From assembly GCA_003427395.1 (NCBI GenBank), contig BFEA01000612.1, positions 604,398-640,426 on the forward strand: DNA of 36,029 nucleotides, in the 5' to 3' direction. Under the pieces are notes generated by a model, which was not told the origin of the DNA, made no database searches, and saw only the letters and a list, made by a program, of their open reading frames with translations. Origin of the DNA: Chara braunii (taxonomy: Eukaryota; Streptophyta; Charophyceae; Charales; Characeae). Positions 1 through 8,394 of this stretch are shown here, piece by piece (the first letter of the stretch is position 1; each line of letters opens with the position of its first letter). A program made the position numbers and the translations under genes.

Positions 1-92
1 GGGGAGGGAGGGAAAAAGTCATCTTCTTATTCTTTCTCCTCTCATGCGTTGAGGATTATTTTCTGGCATGGAGTGTGGCTGGTCGTGTGTGA

Positions 93-385
93 GAGAGCTC
101 TACTCTGCAGGGGCATCACAAGGTGGGAGGTGAAGATCCTGGAGGGAGTAGGGACATATTTATAGGGATGTTTTTTTTCTGGGGCTGGGGTGGATGTATG
201 GGGTCGCAACATACCCCATACATCCACCCCAGTGGCAGATAAAGGCAAGGGGTCGAAAAAAAAGCATACTTTAGGTGGGAATTGGATGCTTGTGTGGAAG
301 CGAGGGAGGGATGAGGGTCTGTCTAAAGTTGGGGCCGGGAAGGAGTGTTCGTGATCAGGGCAGTGCTTTTTGGTGGAGGCAACGG
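93..385. repeat. Dispersed repeat, copy A
   Basis: This stretch is a diverged relative of 1766-2051 in the same orientation. Shared blocks in order are 'gagctctactc', 'cacaaggtgggaggtgaag', 'gtggcagat', 'gcatacttt.gggtggga', 'gtctgtct' and 'gtgatcag'. Similarity is interrupted by small indels, and copy A carries a hairpin (185-232) that copy B lacks. The reading frames on both strands are not conserved between the copies, so this is probably non-coding repeat DNA of unknown class. Confidence 0.6.
185..232. repeat. Perfect 20-bp inverted repeat (hairpin)
   Basis: Arms 185-204 and 213-232 are perfectly complementary around an 8-nt loop. The arm begins ctggggtggatgtatgggg. It sits inside dispersed repeat copy A at a point where copy B has no inverted repeat, so it may have arisen by local template switching or insertion. 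Confidence 0.9.
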
Positions 386-489
386 AAAGGTAGGGAAGGA
401 GGAGGTGGGGAATCGGCGGGGCAGACATTTCTCCTCTTCAACATCCGGCTCATCATCATCCTTCTTTCCAGGATTGTACGGAAGTCAGA

Positions 490-800
490 CTCAAAATTCC
501 AGGAGTCCGTATTGTCGATGTCATAACTACGTTGGCCGGTTCGACGATGTAGCTATGCATGTGCAGAGGTCTGGGTTACTCAATGCCATAACGACGTTGG
601 CCGGTTCTGGGCCGTTGCGCTGTGACCTGTATATGCAGGGGCGTGAGGCCTTGTGGAGAGATCTGGGGATTGCCGAGGGTGGAAGGTCATCCAGTGATAG
701 AACGGGGGCTCCTGCTAGGTTGACAATGGTCGGAGCTGGGGAGGGTCACGCTGCCCTGTAACTTGCCTTAGTCTGATTGGGGGTGTGAGACCGGGTACAG
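490..800. repeat. Modular repeat 'gttggccggt', copy 1
   Basis: A motif containing 'acgttggccggttc' occurs at about 529 and 592. It is followed by 'tgcaggggcgtgaggcc', 'gagctggggagggt', 'gccctgtaac' and 'gggggtgtgag'. The same series in the same order recurs at 3785-4000. The similar frames here are better explained as repeat DNA than as a gene. Confidence 0.55.
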
Positions 801-862
801 GCCTGGTAGATAGACAACGTACTAACTCTCAATCGAAGCTGATAAAGCTTCGATACTTCTTG

Positions 863-887
863 CTTTTTTTTTCTTTTTTCTTTTTTT

Positions 888-935
<48 letters not shown>
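863..935. repeat. T-rich tract
   Basis: A pyrimidine tract ends in a T run of more than 40 nt. It could be the tail of a retroposed sequence on the minus strand or a simple slippage tract. No flanking target duplication was recognised. Confidence 0.9.
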
Positions 936-936
<1 letters not shown>

Positions 937-974
937 GGAAAAAAACACACGCTGTCTTCTTGTTTGATTTGTCT

Positions 975-1620
975 CTTGCAGGTCGTCATCATCTTCATCA
1001 GCCCTGTCAGTCCCCTACGATTCCATCAGCATCATCAGACACTGGGTGTAAATGCCATCCTGATCATCATCATCCCGCTGCTGTTCGGCGGCTCGCCATC
1101 ATGTCTACACTACCGTCTTCCCCGGAACATAACGCACCCTAAAACTGAATGTATACAAGCTATATTTCCGGCCAGATACAGCCAAAATAAGGGTGCGTTG
1201 TGTTCGGGGGAAGACGGCAGTCTAGTCACATGCTGCCGCTTAGTGGTCAGTCATCTCCATTATTGTCATCATCAGGCTGTTGTGTGCTCCACAGCACAAC
1301 GGCGCCCGTGAGCCTGGTGTTCATAATCATCTTCCCCAAAAACAGAGTCATCAGAGCGCTGTGGGCTGCCGTCATCAGAGCACTCTTTACCAAAAATAGA
1401 CTGTTGCTAATGTCAAAGGACCATCATGACGCTTCTCGCCGTCTTCATAGCGTTGTTTCCCCTGATTACCAGCAGCTCATTGTTCTTTGTCGCGTTGTTC
1501 TGCTCATAGAACTGGTCCTTCCCTTTTTACACATCACAGGGCGCTGGTCCTCATCATCAACTTTATCATCGTTGTCACGTCTTCCCTCATCATTATCATC
1601 ATCATCACCACTAGCGAAGG
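975..1620. repeat. Degenerate (ATC)n-rich tract
   Basis: The triplets 'atc' and 'tca' dominate, with runs such as 'tgatcatcatcatc' and 'cattatcatcatcatcacc'. The MITE at 1110-1220 interrupts this tract, so the MITE arrived later. A similar 'atcatcaaatcatcatc' patch lies at 2488-2550. All six frames are open for stretches because of composition, not because of coding. Confidence 0.65.
1110..1220. mobile_element. 111-bp foldback MITE, copy 1
   Basis: Terminal inverted repeats of about 31 bp (1110-1140 and 1190-1220) differ at roughly three positions. The left end reads ctaccgtcttcccc and the right end ggggaagacggcag. A second, nearly identical copy of the same length lies at 11288-11398. The ends TA-CC and GG-TA in copy 2 suggest a TA target duplication, as for Tc1/mariner-type MITEs, but in this copy the right TA is CA. 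No coding capacity; it would need a transposase supplied elsewhere. Confidence 0.85.
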
Positions 1621-1765
1621 GTGTATACGCGAATGTTCTTGTTGTTTGTATCTCGAGTGTTTTTCTGTTTTTTTTTTCTTTTTCCTCTTTTTTTCCTCTG
1701 TGTCTCCTCTAAGTGCGACAATGAAGTTCATTATCGAGGGGTTTGCAGGTAGGTTTTAATGTCGG

Positions 1766-2051
1766 AGAGCTCTACTCCGCTGTATCTTTCACAAGGTGGG
1801 AGGTGAAGGCCTCGTAGGGCGTAATGGGTGGGTTGTATGGAATGTTCAAGTCTAGGGCTGGGAAAGATGTACTGTCAGCATCTGAATCCAGCGGTGGCAG
1901 ATGAGAGCAAAGGCTTGGCTGAGGCATACTTTGGGTGGGATAAATGCCTTGGTGGGAGTTGGGGGGCGAAGTAGGTCTGTCTCGTGTTGGGACCGATAGG
2001 GAGAGCTTGTGATCAGAGTTGTCCCTCTCGGCGGAGGGAGTGTTGGGACAG
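1766..2051. repeat. Dispersed repeat, copy B
   Basis: Diverged direct copy of 93-385 with the same block order. It ends just before an ambiguous base (n at 2060) followed by a C run, which marks a difficult assembly point. Product, if any, is unknown. Confidence 0.6.
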
Positions 2052-2077
2052 GGGTAGAGNCCCCCCCCAAGTCCCCA

Positions 2078-2146
2078 GCCAGACTCGAACCCGTGATCTA
2101 TGACATGCGACCTGACGACTCTACCATTTGACCAACCATCGCAAAA
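2078..2146 (-). mobile_element. tRNA-derived SINE head (minus strand)
   Basis: On the minus strand an A box TGGTCAAATGG (2124-2134) matches the pol III consensus. It is followed 32 nt later by a B box GGTTCGAGTCT (2081-2091), the spacing of a tRNA gene. The acceptor and T arms do not pair properly, so this is a tRNA-like promoter of a SINE or a decayed tRNA relic rather than a working tRNA gene. The element body would extend left, towards the ambiguous base at 2060. Confidence 0.6.
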
Positions 2147-2384
2147 GGCCCCTGTGTGTGATATGCCAGACTGGGGAGATCAATAGAACACCCAAGACCA
2201 ACACCCCCAAGCAGCCCGCGCAGTATCAAGACCCTACATACAACACCATGGACAAACCCCCCTTGGGCCTTGGGTGGTGCGCGGGCAGTGTCTATATAAG
2301 CTTACCGTGGGTCAGCCAAAAGGGGTGTGTGTCCGGCCGTGCGTCGTTCGAACGCCCTGCCGGTGTCCATGCGCAAGGCTGCAA

Positions 2385-2466
2385 TTGAGTTTTGAACCCG
2401 CAACCTCAACCTCATATACCACAATGGGCATTTCCAACCGGTGCTCTAACCACTGAGCTACATCAA
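2385..2466 (-). mobile_element. Second tRNA-derived head (minus strand)
   Basis: On the minus strand TAGCTCAGTGG (2450-2460) is a perfect A box. GGTTCAAAACT (2388-2398) is a weak B box with the conserved GGTTC. The boxes are 51 nt apart, longer than in a normal tRNA, so an insertion or a SINE variant is likely. It lies about 320 bp upstream of the other minus-strand head, in the same orientation, so the two may be halves of one compound SINE. Confidence 0.55.
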
Positions 2467-2646
2467 CTTGACCTTCTTAATCATACTAATCAATAGTAAT
2501 CATACTAATCATACTGATCATCGACAAATCATCATCAAATCATCATCAATTCGCATAGTTGTATTCTCATTATAAGGGAGGCTGGGCCCATTTCCCAGCA
2601 AGTGCTGCTCCCCATGAAAAGATCGGAGCGCTTAAGGTACTACTAC

Positions 2647-2708
2647 AAAAAAAAAAAAAAAAAAAAAAAAAAAAACGAACAACAAACAAACAGACAAACA
2701 AACAAACC
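2647..2708. repeat. Poly-A and (CAAA)n tract
   Basis: A run of 29 A is followed by a degenerate CAAA repeat. It abuts the foldback element that starts at 2718. It could be a retroposon tail on the + strand. Confidence 0.85.
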
Positions 2709-2717
2709 TACAAATTG

Positions 2718-2887
2718 AGGGCCTCGCCACACCGCAGACGAAACGAAAACGAAACGAGTGCATCGGCCCACGAAAGGTGGCAAAATACATTTGTTACTAT
2801 TTATAGCAAACCGATGAACCTGGCCATTTTCTGACGGAAGATGCACTCGTTTCGTTTTTCATTTCGTGTGCCGTGCGGCGACGCCCT
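2718..2887. mobile_element. 170-bp foldback element
   Basis: Arms 2718-2763 and 2841-2887 are inverted copies with only a few mismatches. The left end is agggcctcgccacaccg, and both arms carry aaacgaaacgagtgcat at their inner ends. The 77-bp centre has no coding capacity. The terminal motif 'agggc.tcgcc.cac' recurs in other foldback sequences of this window (4845-5377), indicating one MITE family. Confidence 0.75.
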
Positions 2888-2945
2888 GAAACAATGGACC
2901 TCACTCCACTACTCTTCACGTGCACAAAAAAAGACAAAAGAAATA

Positions 2946-3155
2946 TGATGGTGTATCTTCCCATGTTCTTTTTTTTTTTTTTTTTTCAGCGGAAGATTCA
3001 TTCCCACTTTGCATGCCATTGAGACCATCCTGACACCACTTGTCGAGTGGCCGGCAAGGTCTCACTACAAAAATATTGGCCGTGTATCTTTCCATATTCT
3101 AGAGGAACATTCACTCTCGTTTTGCACACGTCGAGAGTAGTGCAGCGAGGCCCAA
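2946..3155. repeat. Two diverged copies of a foldback-arm module
   Basis: A module of the type 'tgtatct..ccat.ttct', 'gga.gattca.tctc.ttttgcaca' and 'gtagtg.agcgaggccc' appears at about 2946-3016, interrupted by a T run at 2969-2986, and again at 3077-3155. Related copies lie at 7168-7250, 7428-7500 and 7606-7680. These are probably arms of broken foldback elements. Confidence 0.5.
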
Positions 3156-3202
3156 TATTACTGCCCCCAAACAGATAGATACTAACAGTAGCAGTGACAT
3201 AT

Positions 3203-3350
3203 AATGGGCCTCGCTCCACTTCACAACACCGTACATGCATTTGGACGCCTTAGGGACCAGGTGCATTCGGACGATTCCAACGGTGTGAATGCATCCGGTC
3301 AAGAAAACGTCGAAATGCATGGACAGTTGTGTAGTGGAGCGAGGCCCAAT
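3203..3350. mobile_element. 148-bp foldback element
   Basis: Left arm 3203-3242 and right arm 3313-3350 are inverted copies. Both carry 'tgggcctcgctccact' at the outer end and 'catgcattt' at the inner end. The loop holds further 'tgcattcgg' and 'gaatgcatccgg' short inverted segments. Same 'gggcctcgctccac' family as the neighbouring sequences. Confidence 0.7.
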
Positions 3351-3359
3351 GTTTCATCA

Positions 3360-3784
3360 GTGGAGGGTTCTGAGGAGGTCGCTATCGTCATTTTCCTCGG
3401 AAACGTCAAGACAGCCTTACACAGGCTTCTATATTATGATAGGAGGGGCTGATTGCCCTGATAAAGGGGGTGCTTTTGGGGCCCATGACATAATTATTAT
3501 TATAATTTATAACTATAATAATAACAATGACATACAACACTCGCCAGAGGAGGGGTTAACCCCCCTTATTATTCCAAAACAGGAAATCATGATAACAGCT
3601 TGTACCCTGTGACGAATTCCAAACCAGGTGTTGATGATACCATGCCCTAGCCTACCCTAGCCCTAACCCCTTAAAAAGTCACAGGGTAGTCTGTTCTGTC
3701 TTTAAAATGTCTTCTGGATCCTGGGGTTTCCTGGCAATCTCCTCTCGGTAGTTTCAAGGCTGTAATACTCGGTGACCTAAGGCT
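3360..3784. other. Unassigned interval
   Basis: It contains an AT-rich patch at 3490-3535 and a short 'ccctagcctaccctagccctaacccc' type C-rich repeat near 3643-3669. The latter recalls degenerate telomere-like or simple-repeat DNA but is far too short to call. No gene seen. Confidence 0.4.
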
Positions 3785-4000
3785 GTTCGACGACGCCAGA
3801 ACGACGCTGGCCGGTGCTGGGGTGTTGCCCTGTAACCTGTTGATGCAGGGGCATGAGGCCTGGTAGAGAGATCTGGGGGTGCTTTGGGGGGGCATCCCAC
3901 GGGACAACCAAGGGTTGCTGCTGAGACGACGCTGGCTGGAGCTGGGGTGAGTTGTCTTGCCCTGTAACCCAGCAGGATGGGGGGTGTGAGGCCTGGAAGC
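3785..4000. repeat. Modular repeat 'gctggccggt', copy 2
   Basis: Blocks 'acgacgctggccggtgctgggg', 'gccctgtaacc', 'gatgcaggggcatgaggcctgg' and 'agagatctgggg' match copy 1 at 560-680. A second internal iteration (about 3925-4000) repeats 'gacgctggctggagctgggg', 'gccctgtaaccc' and 'gggtgtgaggcctgg', giving an internal period of about 130 bp. Confidence 0.6.
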
Positions 4001-4360
4001 TCGGCAGGGAATACGACAGTGTTGGAGATCCTTGGTAGGATCTGTTAGGGATTTTGCGGGATTGGGGGCTTTTTTTGGACTTTTGCAGTCTATTCCTGTA
4101 CCTTTTCTGAGTAACGGGAAGGTGAGGGATCGAGAGAGAAAGGTATCACGCATCCTGCTAGTGAAGGGGCTAGCTGGTAGGACGGAAATAGGGCATAGCA
4201 GCAGTAGAGATGGTGGCTTTGCTGCAGTAAGTCTTGCCGGAGTGGGGTGAAGAGGGCTGTTGGTGGATTCCCGAGTCTTCTTCTGATTTTTGTTTATCTC
4301 TGAATGTTCCTTACAAAAAAGCTCTGAAGAAAAAAAGAAAAGATACCATGCCCTCGCCTA

Positions 4361-4790
4361 CGGGTAGGGGACTGATTGACAATGCGGGGTTCGAATTGTG
4401 GTCGCCGGGTCGTCCTCTTCCCTTCGGCAGAAGCAGAAAATGGCACCCCACCAAAAGGGTTTGGGGTGGTTATATCTCATTGATCTTCGCTGGGAATAAC
4501 CTATGGGTAGGGGACTGATTGCGGGTTTCGACTCTTTCGAGTTGGTCGCCGGGTCATCCTCTTTCCTTTGGCAGAATCAGAAAATGGAAATGGCACCCCC
4601 CCGAGACGGTTTGGTGTGGTTATATCTTTCTTTTTTTTTTTTTTTTTTCCAGTGACCTTTGTCAGGAATGACTTGCGGGTGGGGGACTGATTGTGGGGTC
4701 CATCCTCTTCCCTTCGACAGACGCAAAAAATGGCGCGCCCTGAAAAGGGCTTGGGGTGGTTATGTCTCAGTGACCTTATCTCGGACTGCA
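4361..4790. repeat. Three tandem copies of a ~145-170-bp repeat
   Basis: Copies begin at 4361, 4504 and 4676 with 'gggtaggggactgattg' or a close variant. Each continues with 'catcctctt.cctt.ggcaga', 'aaaatggc..cccc' and 'ggtttggggtggttatatct'. The second copy carries a T run of about 20 nt near its end, explaining its greater length. No frame is shared by all three, so it is non-coding. Confidence 0.8.
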
Positions 4791-4844
4791 GTCCTATAAA
4801 TGGAGGAGAGAGCGACTCCTTTTTTTTTTTTTTTTTTTTTAATG

Positions 4845-5377
4845 TAAGGGCCTCGCCGCACCACAGTCGAAAGGCGAAAAAACTCGACGGCTGTCAGAAC
4901 AAATTCGACAGTTCGCCCCCCTTTAGCCACACAGCACTGTAGAGTGCACGCAGTTGTGAATGCAAGATGGAAAGAGACGAACGCGCCAGAGGGTACGACA
5001 AGCATTAGTCCATCCCAACCTTACGAAGAGAAGTCGACGGCGCAGCCGAGGAGTGTTGAAAGTATGGGAGTAGCAGGCTGCAGGCTGGGGATTCAACAAC
5101 TTTCGACACTCCTCGGCTGCACCGTCGACTTCTCTTCGAAATTCGGTGAGGGGGGGTAAGGTTGGGATGGACTAATGCTTGTCGTACCCTCTGGCGCGTT
5201 ATTCTCTTTCCATCTTGCATTCACAAGTGCGTGCACTCTACAGTGCTACAGAGCTGTCGAGAAGCATGCTCTGCCAACTGGAGAATTTTTTTCCCGTCTC
5301 CGTCTTCGACAGCCTGTGTTGCGAAGATAAACTGTCAAAAATTGCATTTTCGACAGTGGTTTGGCGAGACCCTAAAG
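4845..5377. mobile_element. 533-bp foldback element with long palindrome
   Basis: Arms 4934-5023 and 5157-5246 (90 bp each) are complementary with about three mismatches. Inner arms 5024-5063 and 5099-5138 (40 bp) are complementary with two mismatches, around a 35-nt loop (5064-5098). An 18-nt segment (5139-5156) is present only on the right. Weaker complementarity continues outward to ends of the type agggcctcgcc and ggcgagaccct. A transcript would form a stem of about 130 bp, long enough to be a small-RNA precursor. It carries no protein gene; frames read through it are palindrome artefacts. Confidence 0.85.
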
Positions 5378-5676
5378 TCCAAGGTGTTGTAGAGGCCAGT
5401 CACTGAGTGCACAGTGATCACTTGGAGCTGTGACTCAATCTTCTTTTGGTAATATCAGCCTTGGAGGTGTGACTCCTTACGAGATTTCCGAGATTCAATG
5501 TTGCGGAGTTTGCAGACCGTATTATTTGGCGTATACCTACAGGCTTGGAGGGGCCTTCGGGATCTTCCCATAGTACCCCCCATAACAGTGCAATTTCGTA
5601 TTAATTGCCGTATGTATTATTGGGCGGATCTATAGGTTTGCAGGGGGGGTAGGGATAGTCCCACAACACTACAGTT
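5378..5676. repeat. Short tandem duplication in unassigned DNA
   Basis: Two diverged iterations, about 95 bp apart, contain 'gtattatttggcgtatacctacaggcttg' like sequence at about 5519 and 'gtattattgggcggatctataggtttg' like sequence at about 5613. Each ends in a G-rich stretch. Nothing else was recognised. Confidence 0.5.
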
Positions 5677-6031
5677 TTGTCAAACGGGCGTAGAGTGGAG
5701 TGCAGCCGTCACGAAGCACGGGCGTGTAGCGATTTGAGTTGTACGGTTGATGGAGGCGGCGACTCTTCGATTGGCGGACAGCCAATCCCCTCAAAAGAGG
5801 GCATTGCCACTCATTGCCGTTCTGACTATCGACAAATTTGCTCTGTTCTCGCTAGCCGGATGCTGGAGCGGGTTTCCAGCAGGTGCAGCTTCCCACCCAT
5901 GATAGATTGCAGCCATATCAACAAATGGGGTGCCTACTATTGGGGGATGCTCATAAGACCTCCAACAGTTTATGTCCACAGATGTTTGGGAGAAAAAAAA
6001 AAACAAAAAAACAAAAAAAACGCCGGGCCTG

Positions 6032-6090
6032 GCGTCCTTTCCAAAGGAATATTCGCTGGGCCTAGCGTCCTTTCCAAAGGAATTTTCGCT
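6032..6090. repeat. Two tandem 33-bp repeats
   Basis: 'gcgtcctttccaaaggaat' followed by 'ttcgct' occurs at 6032 and at 6065. The surrounding frame is open for 227 codons (5677-6360) but starts at a TTG and runs through A, G and T tracts, so it is not credible as a gene. Confidence 0.75.
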
Positions 6091-6177
6091 CCAATTTTGG
6101 GAAGTGCGAAGGGACAATTTCATGCTGTTTGTAAAGGCGGTACAAAAGGGGGACATATTTGGGGGATTGCTGGGACA

Positions 6178-6178
<1 letters not shown>

Positions 6179-6208
<30 letters not shown>
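6179..6208. repeat. (GT)n followed by poly-G
   Basis: A short GT dinucleotide repeat passes directly into a G run of about 16 nt. Polymerase slippage site; length may be unreliable in the assembly. Confidence 0.85.
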
Positions 6209-6299
6209 AGTATACCACCTTGATGTACACGAAAGGGGAAAAGGACGCAATCAGGAATTATGGACAAATTACGATCCTACCCCTGCCATACAAAGGGCA

Positions 6300-6690
6300 A
6301 ACCATGGGCCAACAGGACGTTGTCACCCCTTTTTTTTTTTTTTTTTTCTTTCTATTCTGACTCACTGAGTACACTCTTTATAAAGGGCAAACCGGGGTCT
6401 ACAGTAACCCCCCTTTATGGCCTGGGTTACAGGTTGGGAAAGCGAAATGACAGTTTGGAGGAGAGGGGAGACGGCTTTGGTCCCATCCCAGCGGGTACCA
6501 GCCGGGACCGGGCACTCTGTTTTGGTTTTTGTCGTGTGGCTTTGCTCATGTAGCGCATGTTCGAATACAAGTACATAGGCGGCCAACCCGCACTCCGCTG
6601 CTCACCGCATGCACGACAGCACTGCGCGCGCATTATTTTGGTTTCCACCTGGCTCCACTACTCACCACATGCACAAAAGACAAAACAAAT
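6300..6690. other. Unassigned interval with foldback-arm relics
   Basis: A T run lies at 6330-6346. Near 6588-6685 two segments, 'cactccgctgctcaccgcatgcac' like and 'ctccactactcaccacatgcacaaaagac' like, match the arm sequence seen at 2895-2930 and 7370-7400. They are therefore relics of the foldback family. No gene seen. Confidence 0.45.
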
Positions 6691-6691
6691 C

Positions 6692-6960
6692 CAGCGGCCT
6701 AGCTCAGTTTGTGAGGCACGCAAGTGGCATTCAGGAGGTCTTGGGTTCAACCCCCATTGGCTTCATGTACCTTCCTGGGCAAGTTTGGTGCCTGCCACGT
6801 AGAGATATCCCGTTGCCCCGGGTGGTATTGAGCAGAGACTGCTGATGTTCATAGGCGGAGGGGACCGGAGGGGAGGCACACTGACTGGCCCATCGAAGAA
6901 GCTCCTTCCTGATGCTACTGGCTGACCCCTGGCCGGTATCGCCCACCTGCTGTAGCAGGT
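6692..6960 (+). mobile_element. tRNA-derived SINE (plus strand)
   Basis: The head contains an A box TAGCTCAGTTT (6700-6710) and a B box GGTTCAACCCC (6744-6754), 33 nt apart, as in a tRNA gene. The A box has TTT where the consensus expects .GG, a partial mismatch. The body is GC-rich ('ggaggggaccggaggggagg') with a small 'cacctgctgtagcaggt' inverted motif. The 3' end is not clearly defined; an A-rich patch at 7049-7060 is a possible tail. The downstream sequence is not tRNA-like, which argues for a SINE rather than a tRNA gene. Confidence 0.6.
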
Positions 6961-7167
6961 ATTGCACCTGCTGGTGGGTGCAGCTTCCCTCGCTGGAGGC
7001 TTGAGCACAGATGTGGCTGGTACGGGGTTCCCTGTAATACTATAAGGACAATCAAAAAAAGCACTGAAAGGCCGTCCTGTCCAGATTCTACAGGTAATTG
7101 AATTGGTTGGGCTTAAAGAATTAGCCTTAAAAAATATATATATAAAAGATAAATAAACAAAAACATA

Positions 7168-7404
7168 TGGTGGTGCATCTCCCCATTTTCTCATGGAAGA
7201 TTCGTTCTCATTTGGACCCTCCGGTGAGTAGTGGAGCTAGACCCATATGATTCCTTCTATCGTGTAGATTCGTTCTCTCTTTTGTTTTTCTTTCCTGTAG
7301 ATTCTTCTTTTTTTGTGACTTTCCTGTAGATTCTCTACCCACTGCCCACTGCATGCATGCAGTGGGCGTCGCTCCGCTACTCTCTGCATGCACAAAAGAC
7401 AAAA
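7168..7404. repeat. Foldback-arm module with a 24-bp perfect palindrome
   Basis: The arm module 'catctccccattttctcatgg', 'aagattcgttctcattt' and 'gtagtggagctag' begins near 7168. A perfect 24-bp palindrome at 7344-7367 is centred on gcatgcatgc, flanked by cccact and agtggg. It is followed by 'gtcgctccgctactctctgcatgcac', the family arm. Three short 'gtagattc' repeats at about 7265, 7297 and 7325 lie between. Confidence 0.6.
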
Positions 7405-7427
7405 AAAAAGAAAATTGTGGCAATCAT

Positions 7428-7542
7428 GCACATCGCCATGTTCTAGTGGAGGATTCAGTGTCATTCTGCACATTTGAAGAGCAGTGGAGCGAGTGTGTCT
7501 CTGAGTGTGCCAAATGACACTGAATCCTCTGCTAGAACATGG
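7428..7542. mobile_element. Foldback element
   Basis: Arms 7436-7472 and 7507-7542 are inverted copies with few mismatches. They contain ccatgttctag at the outer end, 'ggattcagtgtcatt' in the middle and 'gcaca' at the inner end. The short loop contains 'gcagtggagcgag', linking it to the 'gggcctcgctccac' family. Confidence 0.7.
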
Positions 7543-7605
7543 AATGATACATTGTCAGTTGTGAAGGGAGGCTGATGGGCAGACCGAAGGCGTTGTATAT
7601 GGCAA

Positions 7606-7705
7606 TGTATCTCTTCATGTTGTGCCAGAGGATTCAGTCTCATTTTGCACATTTGAAGAGTAGTGGAGCTAGGCCCCATGCGTGTCTTGTGCAAAATGAG
7701 ACTGA
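7606..7705. mobile_element. Foldback element, short arms
   Basis: Inverted arms 7634-7650 and 7689-7705 match perfectly over 17 bp (tcagtctcattttgcac). The loop contains 'gaagagtagtggagctaggcccc'-type family sequence. The left flank 'tgtatctcttcatgttgtgccagagg' type sequence is the same as that abutting the 5' LTR at 12350-12374. Confidence 0.65.
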
Positions 7706-7875
7706 GGGTCTCTTTAGACACTCCTTACGGTTTCCTAAAAGATTTAGGACTAGTCCTAAACGGTCTTAAGTGATTTTGGCGTCACAGTTAGATCACTCCT
7801 AAATGATCAGTCAGCTTTAGGACGGATCCTAGAAGCTATGCCACACCGAGTTTTATATGCGTAGACAGAAGCGCG

Positions 7876-8340
7876 CCGCCCATGTCCGCCTCCGGTCCAG
7901 CATTGTCCGTGGTGCAGAGGCCTCCCCATTGCTTCGCGAACAGGGTGTGCATCCCATGTCCGCCTCCGCAGAAGCGGTCAACGCTCCACCTCTTCATGCA
8001 CCCGTGTGTGGACCACCACAATGGTGGAGTGCAGGTCGAACACCGTTGCGTGCCCCCCCAGCACCCGTCACGATGTCCGCCTCTGCAGAAGCCGTCGACG
8101 CTCCACCTCTCCTTGCGCCCGCGTGTGTATCGCCACAACAGTGGAGTGCCACCGGCACCCAACACGCCCCATGCACCCGTGTGTGGACCGCCACAACAGT
8201 GGAGTGCGGGTCGAACACCATCGCGTCCCCCCCTGGCACCCGCCACCCATGTCCGCCTCTGCAGAAGCCATGGGCGCTCCACCTCTCCTTGCGCCCGCGT
8301 GTGTACCGCCACAACAGTCGTGCGCGTCGAGTACCGTCAC

Positions 8341-8342
<2 letters not shown>
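7876..8342. repeat. GC-rich minisatellite
   Basis: 'atgtccgcctc.gcagaagcc' recurs at 7956, 8073 and 8249. 'gtgtgtggaccgccacaacag' and 'ggtcgaacacc' type blocks recur between. Basic spacing is about 117 bp, with an extra partial unit of about 60 bp in the last interval. Five overlapping frames of 109-230 codons on both strands are open here purely because the unit lacks stops. Confidence 0.75.

Positions 8343-8392
<50 letters not shown>
8343..8392. repeat. 50-nt poly-C run
   Basis: Fifty consecutive C at the end of the GC-rich minisatellite. The complementary strand is a G run with obvious quadruplex potential. Exact length is likely to be unreliable in sequencing. Confidence 0.95.

Positions 8393-8394
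<2 letters not shown>

Noticed and set aside
785-967. Frames encoding poly-Phe or poly-Lys (here and at 1534-1731, 8665-9022, 9107-9450 and 11744-11960)
   Set aside because: They are translations of T or A tracts with no flanking coding signal. The LINE fragment at 8640-9117 is read on the plus strand, not in these minus-strand frames.
2078-2466. Functional tRNA genes on the minus strand
   Set aside because: A and B boxes are present, but acceptor and T-stem pairing is poor and one has a widened box spacing, which fits SINE heads better.
5677-6360. 227-codon frame
   Set aside because: It starts at TTG and runs through A, G and T homopolymers and a 33-bp tandem repeat; a SINE-like and foldback neighbourhood; no recognisable domain.
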